Source of the DNA: Streptomyces sp. NBC_01314
Lineage (GTDB): Bacteria; Actinomycetota; Actinomycetes; Streptomycetales; Streptomycetaceae
Direction of reading: 5' to 3'
NCBI RefSeq assembly: GCF_041435215.1
Contig: NZ_CP108394.1
Coordinates: 1,798,001-1,862,000 of the forward strand
Length of the DNA stretch: 64,000 nt
Made by a program: the position numbers and the translations under genes. Within the stretch, counting starts at the first letter, position 1, and each line of letters opens with the position of its first letter. The notes below the pieces were generated by a model. The model saw nothing but the letters and a program-made list of their open reading frames with translations, made no database searches and was not told the DNA's origin. This document shows, piece by piece, positions 32,064 to 40,907 of this stretch.

Positions 32064-33023
32064 ATGACGACGACGCACACCACCCCGCTGCCGCCCGGCC
32101 TGACCGTGCGCCCGGCGACGCTCGACGACGCGGAGGCGGTGTGCGCGCTGCTCAACGAGATCGACGTGCTGGAGGTCGGCCGCGCCGAGACCGAGCTGGG
32201 CGAGGTGCAGGCCGATCTGAGGCATCCGGATGCGGACCTGGAGCGTGACTCCTGGCTGCTGTTCGACGGGGACCGGCTGCTGGCGTACGGGCTGCAGTGG
32301 GACGAGTCCGGCGGCGAGCGCATCGACATGGACCACTACACGCTGCCGGACCAACCGCTCGGCGCCCTGCACCTGTTCGACCTGATGGAGGCCCGGGCGA
32401 CGGAGCGCGCGGCGGCCAACGGGGCGGACCGGGCCGTGGTGCACATGCACCTCAACATCGCGCCCACGATGGACCTGGACGCTTTGCGCGGGCGCGGCTG
32501 GCGCACGGTCCGCCGTTACAACGTCATGGCCCGCCCCCTGTCCCCCGCCGAGCCGCTGCCGACGCCCCCGCCCGGTGTCACCCTGCGCACCTGTACCGCC
32601 GAGCCGGACCGCAGGCGGGCCCACGCCCTGCTGCAGACGGCCTTCGCCGACCACTTCGACTTCCAGCCGCGCACGTACGAGCAGTGGCTGGACGACATCG
32701 ACGCCGAGCGGGTCGACTGGTCGCTGATCTGGATCGCGCACGTCGACGGTCTCGGTGACGTCGCGGCCCTGCAGTCGCGCAACAACCGTTCCTCCATGGC
32801 CTGGATCACCGCCCTCGGCGTCCTGCGCGAGGCCCGCGGCCGCGGCCTCGGCAGCCTGCTGCTCGGCCACACCTTCGGTCACTACGCGGCACTGGGCCGC
32901 GACCGCATCGGCCTCGGCGTCGACACGGACAACAGCACCGGCGCCCTCGCCCTCTACGAACGGCACGGCATGAAGCTGGACTTCGCGGTCGACACCTGGG
33001 AACTGATACGCCCCGTCAAGTAG
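32064..33023 (+). CDS. GNAT-family N-acetyltransferase with two GNAT domains
   Basis: The 319-residue product starts GLTVRPATLDDAEAVCALLN (first GNAT domain, about 10-165) and has a second domain (about 170-315) with the acetyl-CoA loop LREARGRGLGSLLLGHTF and the closing NSTGALALYERHGMKLDF. Only the second domain keeps a clear R-x-x-G-x-G loop, as in mycothiol-synthase-like and other tandem GNAT proteins. Substrate unknown. The ATG at 32064 gives the family start. A strong hairpin follows the stop. Confidence 0.85.
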   Translation: MTTTHTTPLPPGLTVRPATLDDAEAVCALLNEIDVLEVGRAETELGEVQADLRHPDADLERDSWLLFDGDRLLAYGLQWDESGGERIDMDHYTLPDQPLGALHLFDLMEARATERAAANGADRAVVHMHLNIAPTMDLDALRGRGWRTVRRYNVMARPLSPAEPLPTPPPGVTLRTCTAEPDRRRAHALLQTAFADHFDFQPRTYEQWLDDIDAERVDWSLIWIAHVDGLGDVAALQSRNNRSSMAWITALGVLREARGRGLGSLLLGHTFGHYAALGRDRIGLGVDTDNSTGALALYERHGMKLDFAVDTWELIRPVK

Positions 33024-33031
33024 ACACAGCG

Positions 33032-33071
33032 CGCAAAGGCCCCGTTCTCCACGGAGAACGGGGCCTTTGCG
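33032..33071 (+). terminator. Strong hairpin terminator after the acetyltransferase gene
   Basis: Nineteen-bp perfect arms (CGCAAAGGCCCCGTTCTCC at 33032-33050 and its complement at 33053-33071) surround a two-base centre. The A/T-ended arms allow termination in either direction. Confidence 0.9.
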
Positions 33072-33273
33072 TTCGACCTGCCGGACATTGTTCGAAAGCT
33101 CTTGACGCCTCACCACACGCCGATTGACACTCTCGCAACACGACGTCACACGGTCGAAACAGCGGGAAGCCCGGGGCGAGGGCTCCCGCCCCTTCTCGAC
33201 CCCCTTCCTCCTTGCCTTCCCCTTGCCTTCGCCACCCCTTCATCAGCCGTGCTCTCAGCAGGGATAACTCGAT

Positions 33274-36200
33274 ATGACGTACATTGCACGTCTGCGCGGC
33301 CGCGCGAGACGCTGGGCGGGTCCGCTCGCCGGACTGACCGCCGCGTCACTTCTCCTGGGCCTCGCCGGGCCCGTCACTTCGGCCGCCGCGGACGACGCCG
33401 ACCTCACTGACGGTCTGGCCCTCTGGTACAAGCTCGACGCCACCTCCGGCACCACGGCCGTCGACGCCTCCGGCAACGGCCGTGACGGCACGGTGAACGG
33501 CACCGCCGGCTGGACGGGCAACGGCCAGGGCCTCGGCTTCAACGGTTCGGACACCTACATCAAGGTGCCGAACGACGTCATGAAGGGCATGAACTCGATC
33601 AGCGTCTCCATGGACGTACTGATGGACGAGTCGCAGACCGGTCCGTACTTCATCTACGGCTTCGGAAACACCACCAGCGGCGCGGGCAACGGCTATCTCT
33701 TCGCCACCGGCAACTCACTGCGCACGGCCATCGCTTCGGGCAACTGGTCGACCGAGCAGAACACCCGGCCCTCCGACTCGCACAACCTGAGCCGCTCGGT
33801 GTGGAAGCAGCTCACCTACACCCAGACCGGCAGCACAGCCGTGCTGTACGAGGACGGCGTGGAGGTCGGCCGCAACACGTCGGTCACCACCACCCCGGGC
33901 TCCATAGGCTCGGGCACCACGACCGCCAACTACGTGGGCAAGTCGGTCTACACCAGCGACAAGCTCTTCAAGGGCAAGATCCGTGACTTCCGGGTCTACA
34001 GCCGCGCCCTCGCCGGCTCCGAGGTCGAGCAGCTCTCGCTCCCCATCGCCGAGGAGGGCCTCGCCGCCGACAAGGCGGCCCTCACCCTGGGCGACACCAG
34101 CGCGGTGACCACCGACCTGGACCTGCCGAAGACCGGCACGGCCGGGGGCTCTTCGATCAGCTGGAAGAGCGACAACACCACCGTGGTCTCGGACTCCGGC
34201 GCGGTGACCCGCCCCGCCGCCGGTGAGCCGAACGGCCACGCCACGCTGACGGCGACCCTGAAGAAGGGTTCGGTGAGCGCCACCAAGACCTTCGAGGTCA
34301 CGGTCCTCCCCACCTTCGACGACACGACGGCCGTCAAGCAGGCCGCCGAGGCGCTGACCGTGCACAACCTCGACGACGCCCGGGGCAACCTCACGCTCCC
34401 GGCCGACGGCGACTTCGGCACCGAGATCTCCTGGGCCTCCGCGAACACGGACGTCGTCTCCGCCGAGGGCCAGGTCCACCGTCCCGCGCACGGCGACGGC
34501 GCCACCACGGTCGAGCTGACCGCGACCGTCACCAAGGGCGACGCGAAGACCACCCGCGCCTTCACCGCGAAGGTGCCGGAACTGCCCAAGAAGCAGGCCC
34601 TCAAGGGCTACATGTTCAGCTACTTCACCGGTGAGGGCACCTCGGACGGCGAGCAGCTGTACTCGGCTCTCAGCAAGGGCAACGACCCGCTGAAGTGGCG
34701 GGAGCTGAACGACGGCAAGCCCGTCCTGACGTCCACGCTCGGCGAGAAGGGCCTGCGCGACCCGTTCATCATCCGCTCCCCCGAGGGCGACAAGTTCTAC
34801 CAGATCGCCACCGACCTCAGGATCTACGGCAACGGCGACTGGGACGCCTCCCAGCGCACCGGCAGCAAGTCCATCATGGTCTGGGAGTCCACCGACCTGG
34901 TGAACTGGACCAACCAGCGCCTGGTCAAGGTCTCCCCCGACTCGGCCGGCAACACCTGGGCCCCCGAGGCGTACTACGACGAGCAGCTCGGCGAGTACGT
35001 CGTCTTCTGGGCGTCGAAGCTGTACGACAACGAGGCCCACTCCGGCGACACGTACAACCGCATGATGTACGCGACGACCCGTGACTTCTACACCTTCAGC
35101 GAGCCCAAGGTGTGGGTCGACCGCGGCTACTCGGTCATCGACTCCACGGTCATCCAGCACGACGGCGAGTACTTCCGCCTCTCCAAGGACGAGCGGAACA
35201 ACTCCTCCTCCACGCCCAACAGCAAGTTCATCTTCGAGGAGAAGAGCGACTCGCTGCGCGACCTCTCCTGGACCGCCGTCGCCGAGGGCATCGGCAAGGG
35301 GGAGATGAGCGCGGCCGAGGGGCCGTTGGTGTTCAAGTCGAACACCGAGGACAAGTGGTACGCGTTCCTCGACGAGTTCGGCGGTCGCGGCTACATCCCC
35401 TTCGAGACGACGGACCTGGCCTCCGGTGTCTGGACCCCGTCCGCCGACTACGACCTGCCGTCCAAGCCCCGGCACGGCACCGTCCTCCCGGTCACCCAGG
35501 CCGAGTACGACCGGCTGCTGCAGACCTACCAGCCGGACCAGATCGTCACCAGCGTCGAGGACACGAAGGTCGAGACGCGCATCGGTGACGCCCCGGTCCT
35601 GCCGGCCACCGTCATCGCGGAGTTCGCCGACGGCGCCAAGCGGCCCGTCGCCGTCACCTGGGAGGACGTGAACGCCTCGCAGTACGCGCAGGCCGGCACC
35701 TTCACGGTGAAGGGCGACCTGCCGGGCGACGCGGCGATCGAGGTCACCGCCGAGGTCACGGTCTCCGCCGAGGGCCCGGACGTCCCGGCCGACCTCCTCC
35801 TGCACTACGGCTTCGACGAGACCGGCGGCAGCATCACCCGTGACTCCAGCGGTCACGGCTACCACGGCACCTACGTCCGTACGCCCGACTTCGGGACCGG
35901 CGTCGACGGCGGCTCGTTCAAGATGTCCGGCGGCAACAGCGGCTCCAGCTCGCCGTACGTGAAGATCCCGGGCGGCGTGCTGAAGAACGCCGACAGCGTC
36001 ACCGTCTCCACGTACGCGAAGTGGAAGGGCGGCGACAACTGGCAGTGGCTGTTCGGCCTCGGCCCGGACAGCAACAAGTACCTGTTCGTCAGCCCGTCGA
36101 ACGGCTCCTCTTCCCTCTACTCGGCCATCACGGCAGCGAGTTGGGGCGCGGAGAAGAAGCTGTCGGGCGCCCGGCTCACCGTCGACGAGTGGCAGCACGT

Positions 36201-38466
36201 CACCGTCACCATCGACGGCGACGCCAAGACGGCTGTCCTCTACGTGGACGGCATCGAGGTGTCCCGTGCCACCGACGTGGTCGTCAAGCCGTCCGAGCTG
36301 TACGACGCGGACAAGGACTACAGCGGCTACATCGGCCGGTCCATGTACTCCCCCGACCCGTACTTCGCCGGTGAGGTCGACGACTTCCGGATCTACAACC
36401 GGGCCCTGACGGCCGCCGAGGTCCTGGAGATCAGCGGCAACACCACGGGCATCGCCAAGGTGACCCACCCGGCGCAGAAGACCGACGCGATCATCGACGA
36501 CGCCGGCAGCCGCATCACCCTGCCGATGAAGCCGGGCACGGATCTCACCAAGCTGGCACCGGAGTTCACCCTCGCCCACGGCGCGACGATCAGCCCCGCC
36601 TCCGGCAGCGTGCAGAACTTCAGCAAGCCGGTGAAGTACGAGGTCACCGGTTCGGACGGGAAGAAGCGCACCTGGACGGTGTCGGCACGGGAGCTGAAGA
36701 GCCCGGTCCTGCCCGGCCTCAACGCGGACCCGAACATCGTCCGCTTCGGTGACACCTTCTACATCTACCCGACCACCGACGGCTTCGAGGGCTGGAGCGG
36801 CACGAAGTTCAAGGCGTACAGCTCCAAGGACCTGGTCAACTGGACCGACCACGGCGTCATCCTGGACCTCGGTCCGGACGTCTCCTGGGCGGACAGCAGG
36901 GCCTGGGCGCCGGCGATGGAGGAGAAGAACGGCAAGTACTACTTCTACTTCTGCGCCGACGCGAACATCGGTGTCGCGGTCTCCGACTCGCCCACCGGCC
37001 CGTTCAAGGACGCCCTGGGCAAGCCGCTGCTGAAGGTCGGTGACCGCGCGGGCCAGATGATCGACCCGGCGGTCTTCACCGACGACGACGGCAAGACGTA
37101 CCTCTACTGGGGCAACGGCCGAGCGTATGTCGTCCCGCTCAACGACGACATGGTCTCCTTCGACTCCTCGAAGGTCACCAACATCACCCCCAGCGGCTAC
37201 AACGAGGGCACCTTCGTCATCAAGCGCAAGGGCACCTATTACTTCATGTGGTCGGAGAACGACACACGTGACGAGAACTACCAGGTCGCCTACGCCACCG
37301 GCTCCTCGCCCACCGGTCCCTGGACCAAGCAGGGCGTGATCCTGGAGAAGGACCTCTCGCTCGGCATCAAGGGCCCCGGCCACCACTCCGTGGTCCACGT
37401 CCCGGGCACCGACGACTGGTACATCGCCTACCACCGCTTCGCCATCCCCGGCGGCGACGGCACCCACCGCGAAACCACCATCGACAAGCTGGAGTTCGAC
37501 GCCGACGGCCTGCTGAAGAAGGTCGCCCCCACCCTGGAGAGCATCGACCCGGTCACCATCGCCCGGGCCGGCGCGGACGCCACGGGCAAGGAAGGCGCCA
37601 AGATCGGGCTGAACGGCACGGTCTCGGGTGCGGGTACCGCCAAGTGGACGGCCGAGAAGGGCGCACCCTGCACCTTCGCCGACGCCAAGTCCGCGAAGAC
37701 CACGATCACCTGCACCGACAACGGCACCTACGAGGTCACCCTGACGGGCGGTCGCAGCACCGACTCGGCCACCGTCACCGTCACCAACGCGGCCCCGGAG
37801 ATCACCTCGGTGACCAGCCGGAAGACCTCGGAGACGGGCAAGGTCACCAGGGTCAGGGTCAAGTTCACCGACCCGGGCACCCGCGACGGGCACACCTGCG
37901 AGATCGACTGGAAGGACGGCGGCAAGCCGACGGCCGGCAAGGTCACGGCCGGCAGTTGCAAGGCCGAGCACACCTACCGCACGGCCGGCATCTTCGCCCC
38001 GGTGATCACCGTCACCGACGACGACGGCGCCTCGGCGAGCACCACGATCCCCGAGCTGGTCGTCTACGACCGGACCGCCGGTTCCGCGACCGGTGACAGC
38101 AGCTTCACCTCACCCGCCGGGGCGTTCCCGGCAGGCCCGAAGCTGACCGGCAAGGCGGAATTCTCCTTCACCGCCAAGTACGGCAAGAGCGACACCACGC
38201 CGTCCGGGAAGGCCTCGCTCGACTTCGCCGGGGCCAAGCTGAAGTTCCGCTCCACCAGCTCCGACTGGCTCGTGGTCACCGGCTCCAAGGCCGTCTACCA
38301 GGGCTACGGCACGGTCAACGGCAAGGGCGGCTACCTCTTCCGCGTCACCGCCACCGACGGCCCGGACACCTTCAAGATCAAGATCTGGAAGAAGTCCACC
38401 GGCACGGTCGTCTACGAGAACAAGACGGCCGCGGACACGAAGGGCATCACCATCGGCCGCAAGTAA
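33274..38466 (+). CDS. Very large secreted multidomain glycoside hydrolase with two GH43 modules
   Basis: The 1730-residue product starts with a signal peptide (residues 1 to about 37, ending TSAAADD). Modules in order: LamG/concanavalin-like (about 41-255), two bacterial Ig-like domains (256-445), GH43 module 1 (about 445-740; GLRDPFII, VIDSTVIQHDG, SAAEGPLVF), an Ig-like domain (755-830), a second LamG (about 838-1055), a small domain (1065-1140), GH43 module 2 (about 1144-1420; NADPNIVRFGDTFYIYPTTD, MIDPAVFTDDDG, NEGTFVIKRKG), PKD-like domains (1430-1600) and a beta-rich tail. GH43 enzymes remove arabinose or xylose from plant arabinan/xylan. The two modules differ, so they may have distinct specificities. 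No LPXTG anchor is seen; it is probably released. Confidence 0.9.
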   Translation: MTYIARLRGRARRWAGPLAGLTAASLLLGLAGPVTSAAADDADLTDGLALWYKLDATSGTTAVDASGNGRDGTVNGTAGWTGNGQGLGFNGSDTYIKVPNDVMKGMNSISVSMDVLMDESQTGPYFIYGFGNTTSGAGNGYLFATGNSLRTAIASGNWSTEQNTRPSDSHNLSRSVWKQLTYTQTGSTAVLYEDGVEVGRNTSVTTTPGSIGSGTTTANYVGKSVYTSDKLFKGKIRDFRVYSRALAGSEVEQLSLPIAEEGLAADKAALTLGDTSAVTTDLDLPKTGTAGGSSISWKSDNTTVVSDSGAVTRPAAGEPNGHATLTATLKKGSVSATKTFEVTVLPTFDDTTAVKQAAEALTVHNLDDARGNLTLPADGDFGTEISWASANTDVVSAEGQVHRPAHGDGATTVELTATVTKGDAKTTRAFTAKVPELPKKQALKGYMFSYFTGEGTSDGEQLYSALSKGNDPLKWRELNDGKPVLTSTLGEKGLRDPFIIRSPEGDKFYQIATDLRIYGNGDWDASQRTGSKSIMVWESTDLVNWTNQRLVKVSPDSAGNTWAPEAYYDEQLGEYVVFWASKLYDNEAHSGDTYNRMMYATTRDFYTFSEPKVWVDRGYSVIDSTVIQHDGEYFRLSKDERNNSSSTPNSKFIFEEKSDSLRDLSWTAVAEGIGKGEMSAAEGPLVFKSNTEDKWYAFLDEFGGRGYIPFETTDLASGVWTPSADYDLPSKPRHGTVLPVTQAEYDRLLQTYQPDQIVTSVEDTKVETRIGDAPVLPATVIAEFADGAKRPVAVTWEDVNASQYAQAGTFTVKGDLPGDAAIEVTAEVTVSAEGPDVPADLLLHYGFDETGGSITRDSSGHGYHGTYVRTPDFGTGVDGGSFKMSGGNSGSSSPYVKIPGGVLKNADSVTVSTYAKWKGGDNWQWLFGLGPDSNKYLFVSPSNGSSSLYSAITAASWGAEKKLSGARLTVDEWQHVTVTIDGDAKTAVLYVDGIEVSRATDVVVKPSELYDADKDYSGYIGRSMYSPDPYFAGEVDDFRIYNRALTAAEVLEISGNTTGIAKVTHPAQKTDAIIDDAGSRITLPMKPGTDLTKLAPEFTLAHGATISPASGSVQNFSKPVKYEVTGSDGKKRTWTVSARELKSPVLPGLNADPNIVRFGDTFYIYPTTDGFEGWSGTKFKAYSSKDLVNWTDHGVILDLGPDVSWADSRAWAPAMEEKNGKYYFYFCADANIGVAVSDSPTGPFKDALGKPLLKVGDRAGQMIDPAVFTDDDGKTYLYWGNGRAYVVPLNDDMVSFDSSKVTNITPSGYNEGTFVIKRKGTYYFMWSENDTRDENYQVAYATGSSPTGPWTKQGVILEKDLSLGIKGPGHHSVVHVPGTDDWYIAYHRFAIPGGDGTHRETTIDKLEFDADGLLKKVAPTLESIDPVTIARAGADATGKEGAKIGLNGTVSGAGTAKWTAEKGAPCTFADAKSAKTTITCTDNGTYEVTLTGGRSTDSATVTVTNAAPEITSVTSRKTSETGKVTRVRVKFTDPGTRDGHTCEIDWKDGGKPTAGKVTAGSCKAEHTYRTAGIFAPVITVTDDDGASASTTIPELVVYDRTAGSATGDSSFTSPAGAFPAGPKLTGKAEFSFTAKYGKSDTTPSGKASLDFAGAKLKFRSTSSDWLVVTGSKAVYQGYGTVNGKGGYLFRVTATDGPDTFKIKIWKKSTGTVVYENKTAADTKGITIGRK

Positions 38467-38490
38467 CACCGAGCCCCAGCAACACCCAGA

Positions 38491-38526
38491 CCGAGCCGCG
38501 CCCGGATCCTTCCGGGCGCGGCTCGG
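38491..38526 (+). terminator. Hairpin terminator after the large glycoside hydrolase gene
   Basis: Sixteen-bp perfect arms (CCGAGCCGCGCCCGGA and its complement) enclose a TCCT loop, starting 25 bases after the stop. Confidence 0.85.
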
Positions 38527-38544
38527 CGCGTGAGCGGCAAAGAA

Positions 38545-38596
38545 GGAATGCAGGGGGCGCAGCCCCCGCATTCCAGGGGCGCGGGGAACTGCGCGA
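38545..38596. repeat. Compound hairpin plus half REP element
   Basis: A GGAATGC...GCATTCC hairpin (38545-38574) with a GGGGGC/GCCCCC inner stem runs straight into the right half of the palindrome family (AGGGGCGCGGGGAACTGCGC, 38575-38594). It looks like a REP element whose left arm has been replaced. Confidence 0.7.
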
Positions 38597-38696
38597 GCAA
38601 CCACGACGCACCCGCGGCCCGCAGCCGACCCGGACCCCGATGGCGACTGTCGCCAACGCGCGGGAATCCTCCCGCGCCCACAACGTTGAACCCCAT

Positions 38697-39704
38697 GTGA
38701 CCTCCGTACTCGCCTCCACCCGCTTCTCCGTCCTCGACCGCTCCCGCGTCCGCGAGGGCCACGACGCCCCCGAGGCCCTGCGGGACACCGTGCGACTGGC
38801 CCAGCACGCGGAGCGCCTCGGCTTCCACCGCTTCTGGGTCTCGGAACACCACGGCGTACCCGGCGTAGCCGGTTCCGCCCCCACCGTGCTGGCGGCAGCC
38901 GTCGCCGCGGCCACGCACACCATCCGGGTGGGCACCGGCGGGGTGATGCTGCCCAACCACCGCCCGCTGGTGGTGGCCGAGCAGTTCGGCGTGCTGGAGT
39001 CGCTGTTCCCGGGGCGGATCGACATGGGGCTCGGCCGTTCCGTCGGCTTCACGGACGGCGTACGCCGCGCACTGGGCCGGGACAAGGACGCCGCCGACAC
39101 CGCCGACTTCGCGGGGCAGCTCGACGAGCTGCTCGGCTGGTTCCGAGGCACATCCTCGACCGGGGTGCACGCGCGCCCCCCGGAGGGCCTGGCCGTCCCC
39201 CCGTTCGTGCTCGCGATGGGCGAGGGCGCCGACATCGCCGCGCGGGCGGGCCTGCCGATGGTGATCGGCGACCTCCGCGACCGCGACAGGATGCGGCAGG
39301 GCATCGACCGCTACCGCGCCGGGTTCCGCCCGTCCGCCTGGGCCGAGGAGCCGTACGTCGTCGTCTCCGGCACGATCGCCGTCGCCGACACCCCGGAACA
39401 CGCCCACCGCGTCCTCCTCCCGGAGGCGTGGGCCATGGCGTACTCCCGCACCCACGGCACGTTCCCGCCGCTCGCCCCGGCGGAGGAGGTCGAGCGGCGG
39501 ACGATGACGGCCAAGGAGCGGGGCTTCTACGAGTCCGGGCTGACCGGTCATGTGTACGGCACCGAGGAACAGGTCGCGCACGAACTGGAGTCGGTGATCA
39601 AGGAGACGGGCGCCCAGGAGGTCCTGGTCACGACGAGCACGTACGACCGCGGGGCCCTGCTGGACTCCTACCGAAGGCTGTCCCGGCTCGCGGGCCTCGG
39701 CTGA
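38697..39704 (+). CDS. LLM-class flavin-dependent oxidoreductase (bacterial luciferase-like)
   Basis: The 335-residue product has the MsnO8-type luciferase-like layout: SVLDRSRVREGHDAPEAL, FHRFWVSEHHGVPG, RVGTGGVMLPNHRPLVVAEQ and GRIDMGLGRSVGFTDG. These TIM-barrel enzymes use reduced FMN or F420 to oxidise small organic substrates. The GTG start at 38697 is chosen because the family begins with SVLxxTxFSVLDRS; an ATG at 38640 would add 19 residues lying next to the hairpin region. No flavin reductase gene is adjacent. Substrate unknown. Confidence 0.87.
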   Translation: MTSVLASTRFSVLDRSRVREGHDAPEALRDTVRLAQHAERLGFHRFWVSEHHGVPGVAGSAPTVLAAAVAAATHTIRVGTGGVMLPNHRPLVVAEQFGVLESLFPGRIDMGLGRSVGFTDGVRRALGRDKDAADTADFAGQLDELLGWFRGTSSTGVHARPPEGLAVPPFVLAMGEGADIAARAGLPMVIGDLRDRDRMRQGIDRYRAGFRPSAWAEEPYVVVSGTIAVADTPEHAHRVLLPEAWAMAYSRTHGTFPPLAPAEEVERRTMTAKERGFYESGLTGHVYGTEEQVAHELESVIKETGAQEVLVTTSTYDRGALLDSYRRLSRLAGLG

Positions 39705-39790
39705 TCCCCGGTCGCGGGCCGGCCCCGGTCTCCGTCACGGGCATCGGTGGGAACCCGGCGGCGGAACTGACGTCGTGGTTTCGGCGGTAG

Positions 39791-39967
39791 GCCGGTTGTA
39801 CGAGGTATCCGCAAGGGGGCGGGCTGACCGCGGAGCGGCAGGCGTTTCGTGAGCACATTCGGTTGCAGGCGGCCCAGTTGTTCGCGGCTGGGCAGGGTCC
39901 GTCAGCTTACTGGCGGACCCTTCTCCACGATCGGACCGGCGGTCCGACGGAAGCCGGCCGCACGTGA
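39791..39967 (+). pseudogene. N-terminal remnant of an IS630-family transposase
   Basis: The frame opened by a stop at 39788-39790 reads RYPQGGGLTAERQAFREH then IRLQAAQLFAAGQG before becoming unrelated and stopping at 39965. The first part matches the N-terminus I know from actinobacterial IS630-type transposases (RYPxGGGLTAExRxxRExVRLxAAxLxxxG). No start codon, DDE residues or inverted repeats are visible. The rest of the 363-base gap (39705-40067) holds no other gene I can see. Confidence 0.6.
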
Positions 39968-40067
39968 CCACGGTGCGGGGCACCTTCCAACTCCTGCGGA
40001 GGACGTACTTGCTCGAGGTGACGACGTGGCGGCCGGGTGCTCGCGCTTCTGACCCGGCCCCATCAGG

Positions 40068-40721
40068 TCAGGCGTCCCCCAGGCTTCCCGCTAGGTGAAC
40101 GGCCGCGTCGACCTGTTCGTCCAACGGCGTCCACTTTCCCGGCCAGCCCCTGTACCTCACACACAACTCCCGGCCAACCGACTTCACCGACTCCACGCTC
40201 ACCGGCAGGCCCAGTCCGCGTATCTCCCGGGCGCTCAACCGTGCCGACGGCCGCTCCTCGGGCAGGCGGACCAAGACCGCCGTCAACCACGCGGTCCCTA
40301 TCTCGCCCGCATCCTCGGTCGAGCAGACGATGCCCACCTCGACGCCGTCCCGGCGGCCCACGGCGAACAGTTCGCCGCGGAAAAGCGGGCTCGCCAGCAG
40401 TTCCCGGCGCTCCTCATGGGTGGGTTCGGCGCTGTTGGTGGTGAACGCCGCCAAGTCGGCTCCGCAACTCCACCCGTTACGGTCCGCCCAGGCCGTCAAG
40501 ACCCAGCGGCTGTTCTCCCGCCGCTGTGCGTCGCGCTGTGCGTCGGCCTTAGAGGCGGCGGTGATCCAAACGCCGGTCAGGGCCAAGACGGCGGCAAGGA
40601 ACAGCAACATCTGCCACGGCCAGTCCCAGAAAACCCAGTAGGCAAGGACGACCGCCGACCCGGCCGCTGCCATGAAGGCACGCTCTATCAGGGTTTCCCG
40701 CTGATCGCCCATAGGGGACAC
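40068..40721 (-). CDS. Small membrane protein of unknown function
   Basis: I do not recognise this 217-residue protein. Residues about 17-52 are strongly hydrophobic (SAVVLAYWVFWDWPWQMLLF then AAVLALTGVWIT) and make one or two membrane spans. The cytoplasmic remainder has WADRNGWSCGADLAAFT and a compact C-terminal part with GKWTPLDEQVDAAVHLAG. Codon use is slightly less G/C-biased than in neighbours. It is convergent with a transposase remnant, and the region between 39.7 and 40.9 kb looks recently rearranged. Expression as a real gene is supported by the coherent hydrophobicity pattern. Confidence 0.65.
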   Translation of the reverse strand: MSPMGDQRETLIERAFMAAAGSAVVLAYWVFWDWPWQMLLFLAAVLALTGVWITAASKADAQRDAQRRENSRWVLTAWADRNGWSCGADLAAFTTNSAEPTHEERRELLASPLFRGELFAVGRRDGVEVGIVCSTEDAGEIGTAWLTAVLVRLPEERPSARLSAREIRGLGLPVSVESVKSVGRELCVRYRGWPGKWTPLDEQVDAAVHLAGSLGDA

Positions 40722-40907
40722 GACACTCAGTAGACCACCGCGGATCGTGGATGGCTACGGTCTGTGCAGAGTGTGTGACGATGGCCTGCGGCCGGCGGTG
40801 CACGCTCATTCGCGGCGCACCTGGAACGGCTGGCACCAACGGGCCACCCTCGTCTCCGCCGCCATGAACGTCTCCTTGACGGACTGATCGACGAACGGGG
40901 TGTACGG

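Noticed and set aside
33715..37971. A 1418-residue open frame antisense to the large glycoside hydrolase
   Set aside because: It mirrors the GC3-biased coding of the sense strand; the translation is Val/Gly/Arg/Leu-rich with no motif, while the sense strand has clear GH43 and LamG modules.
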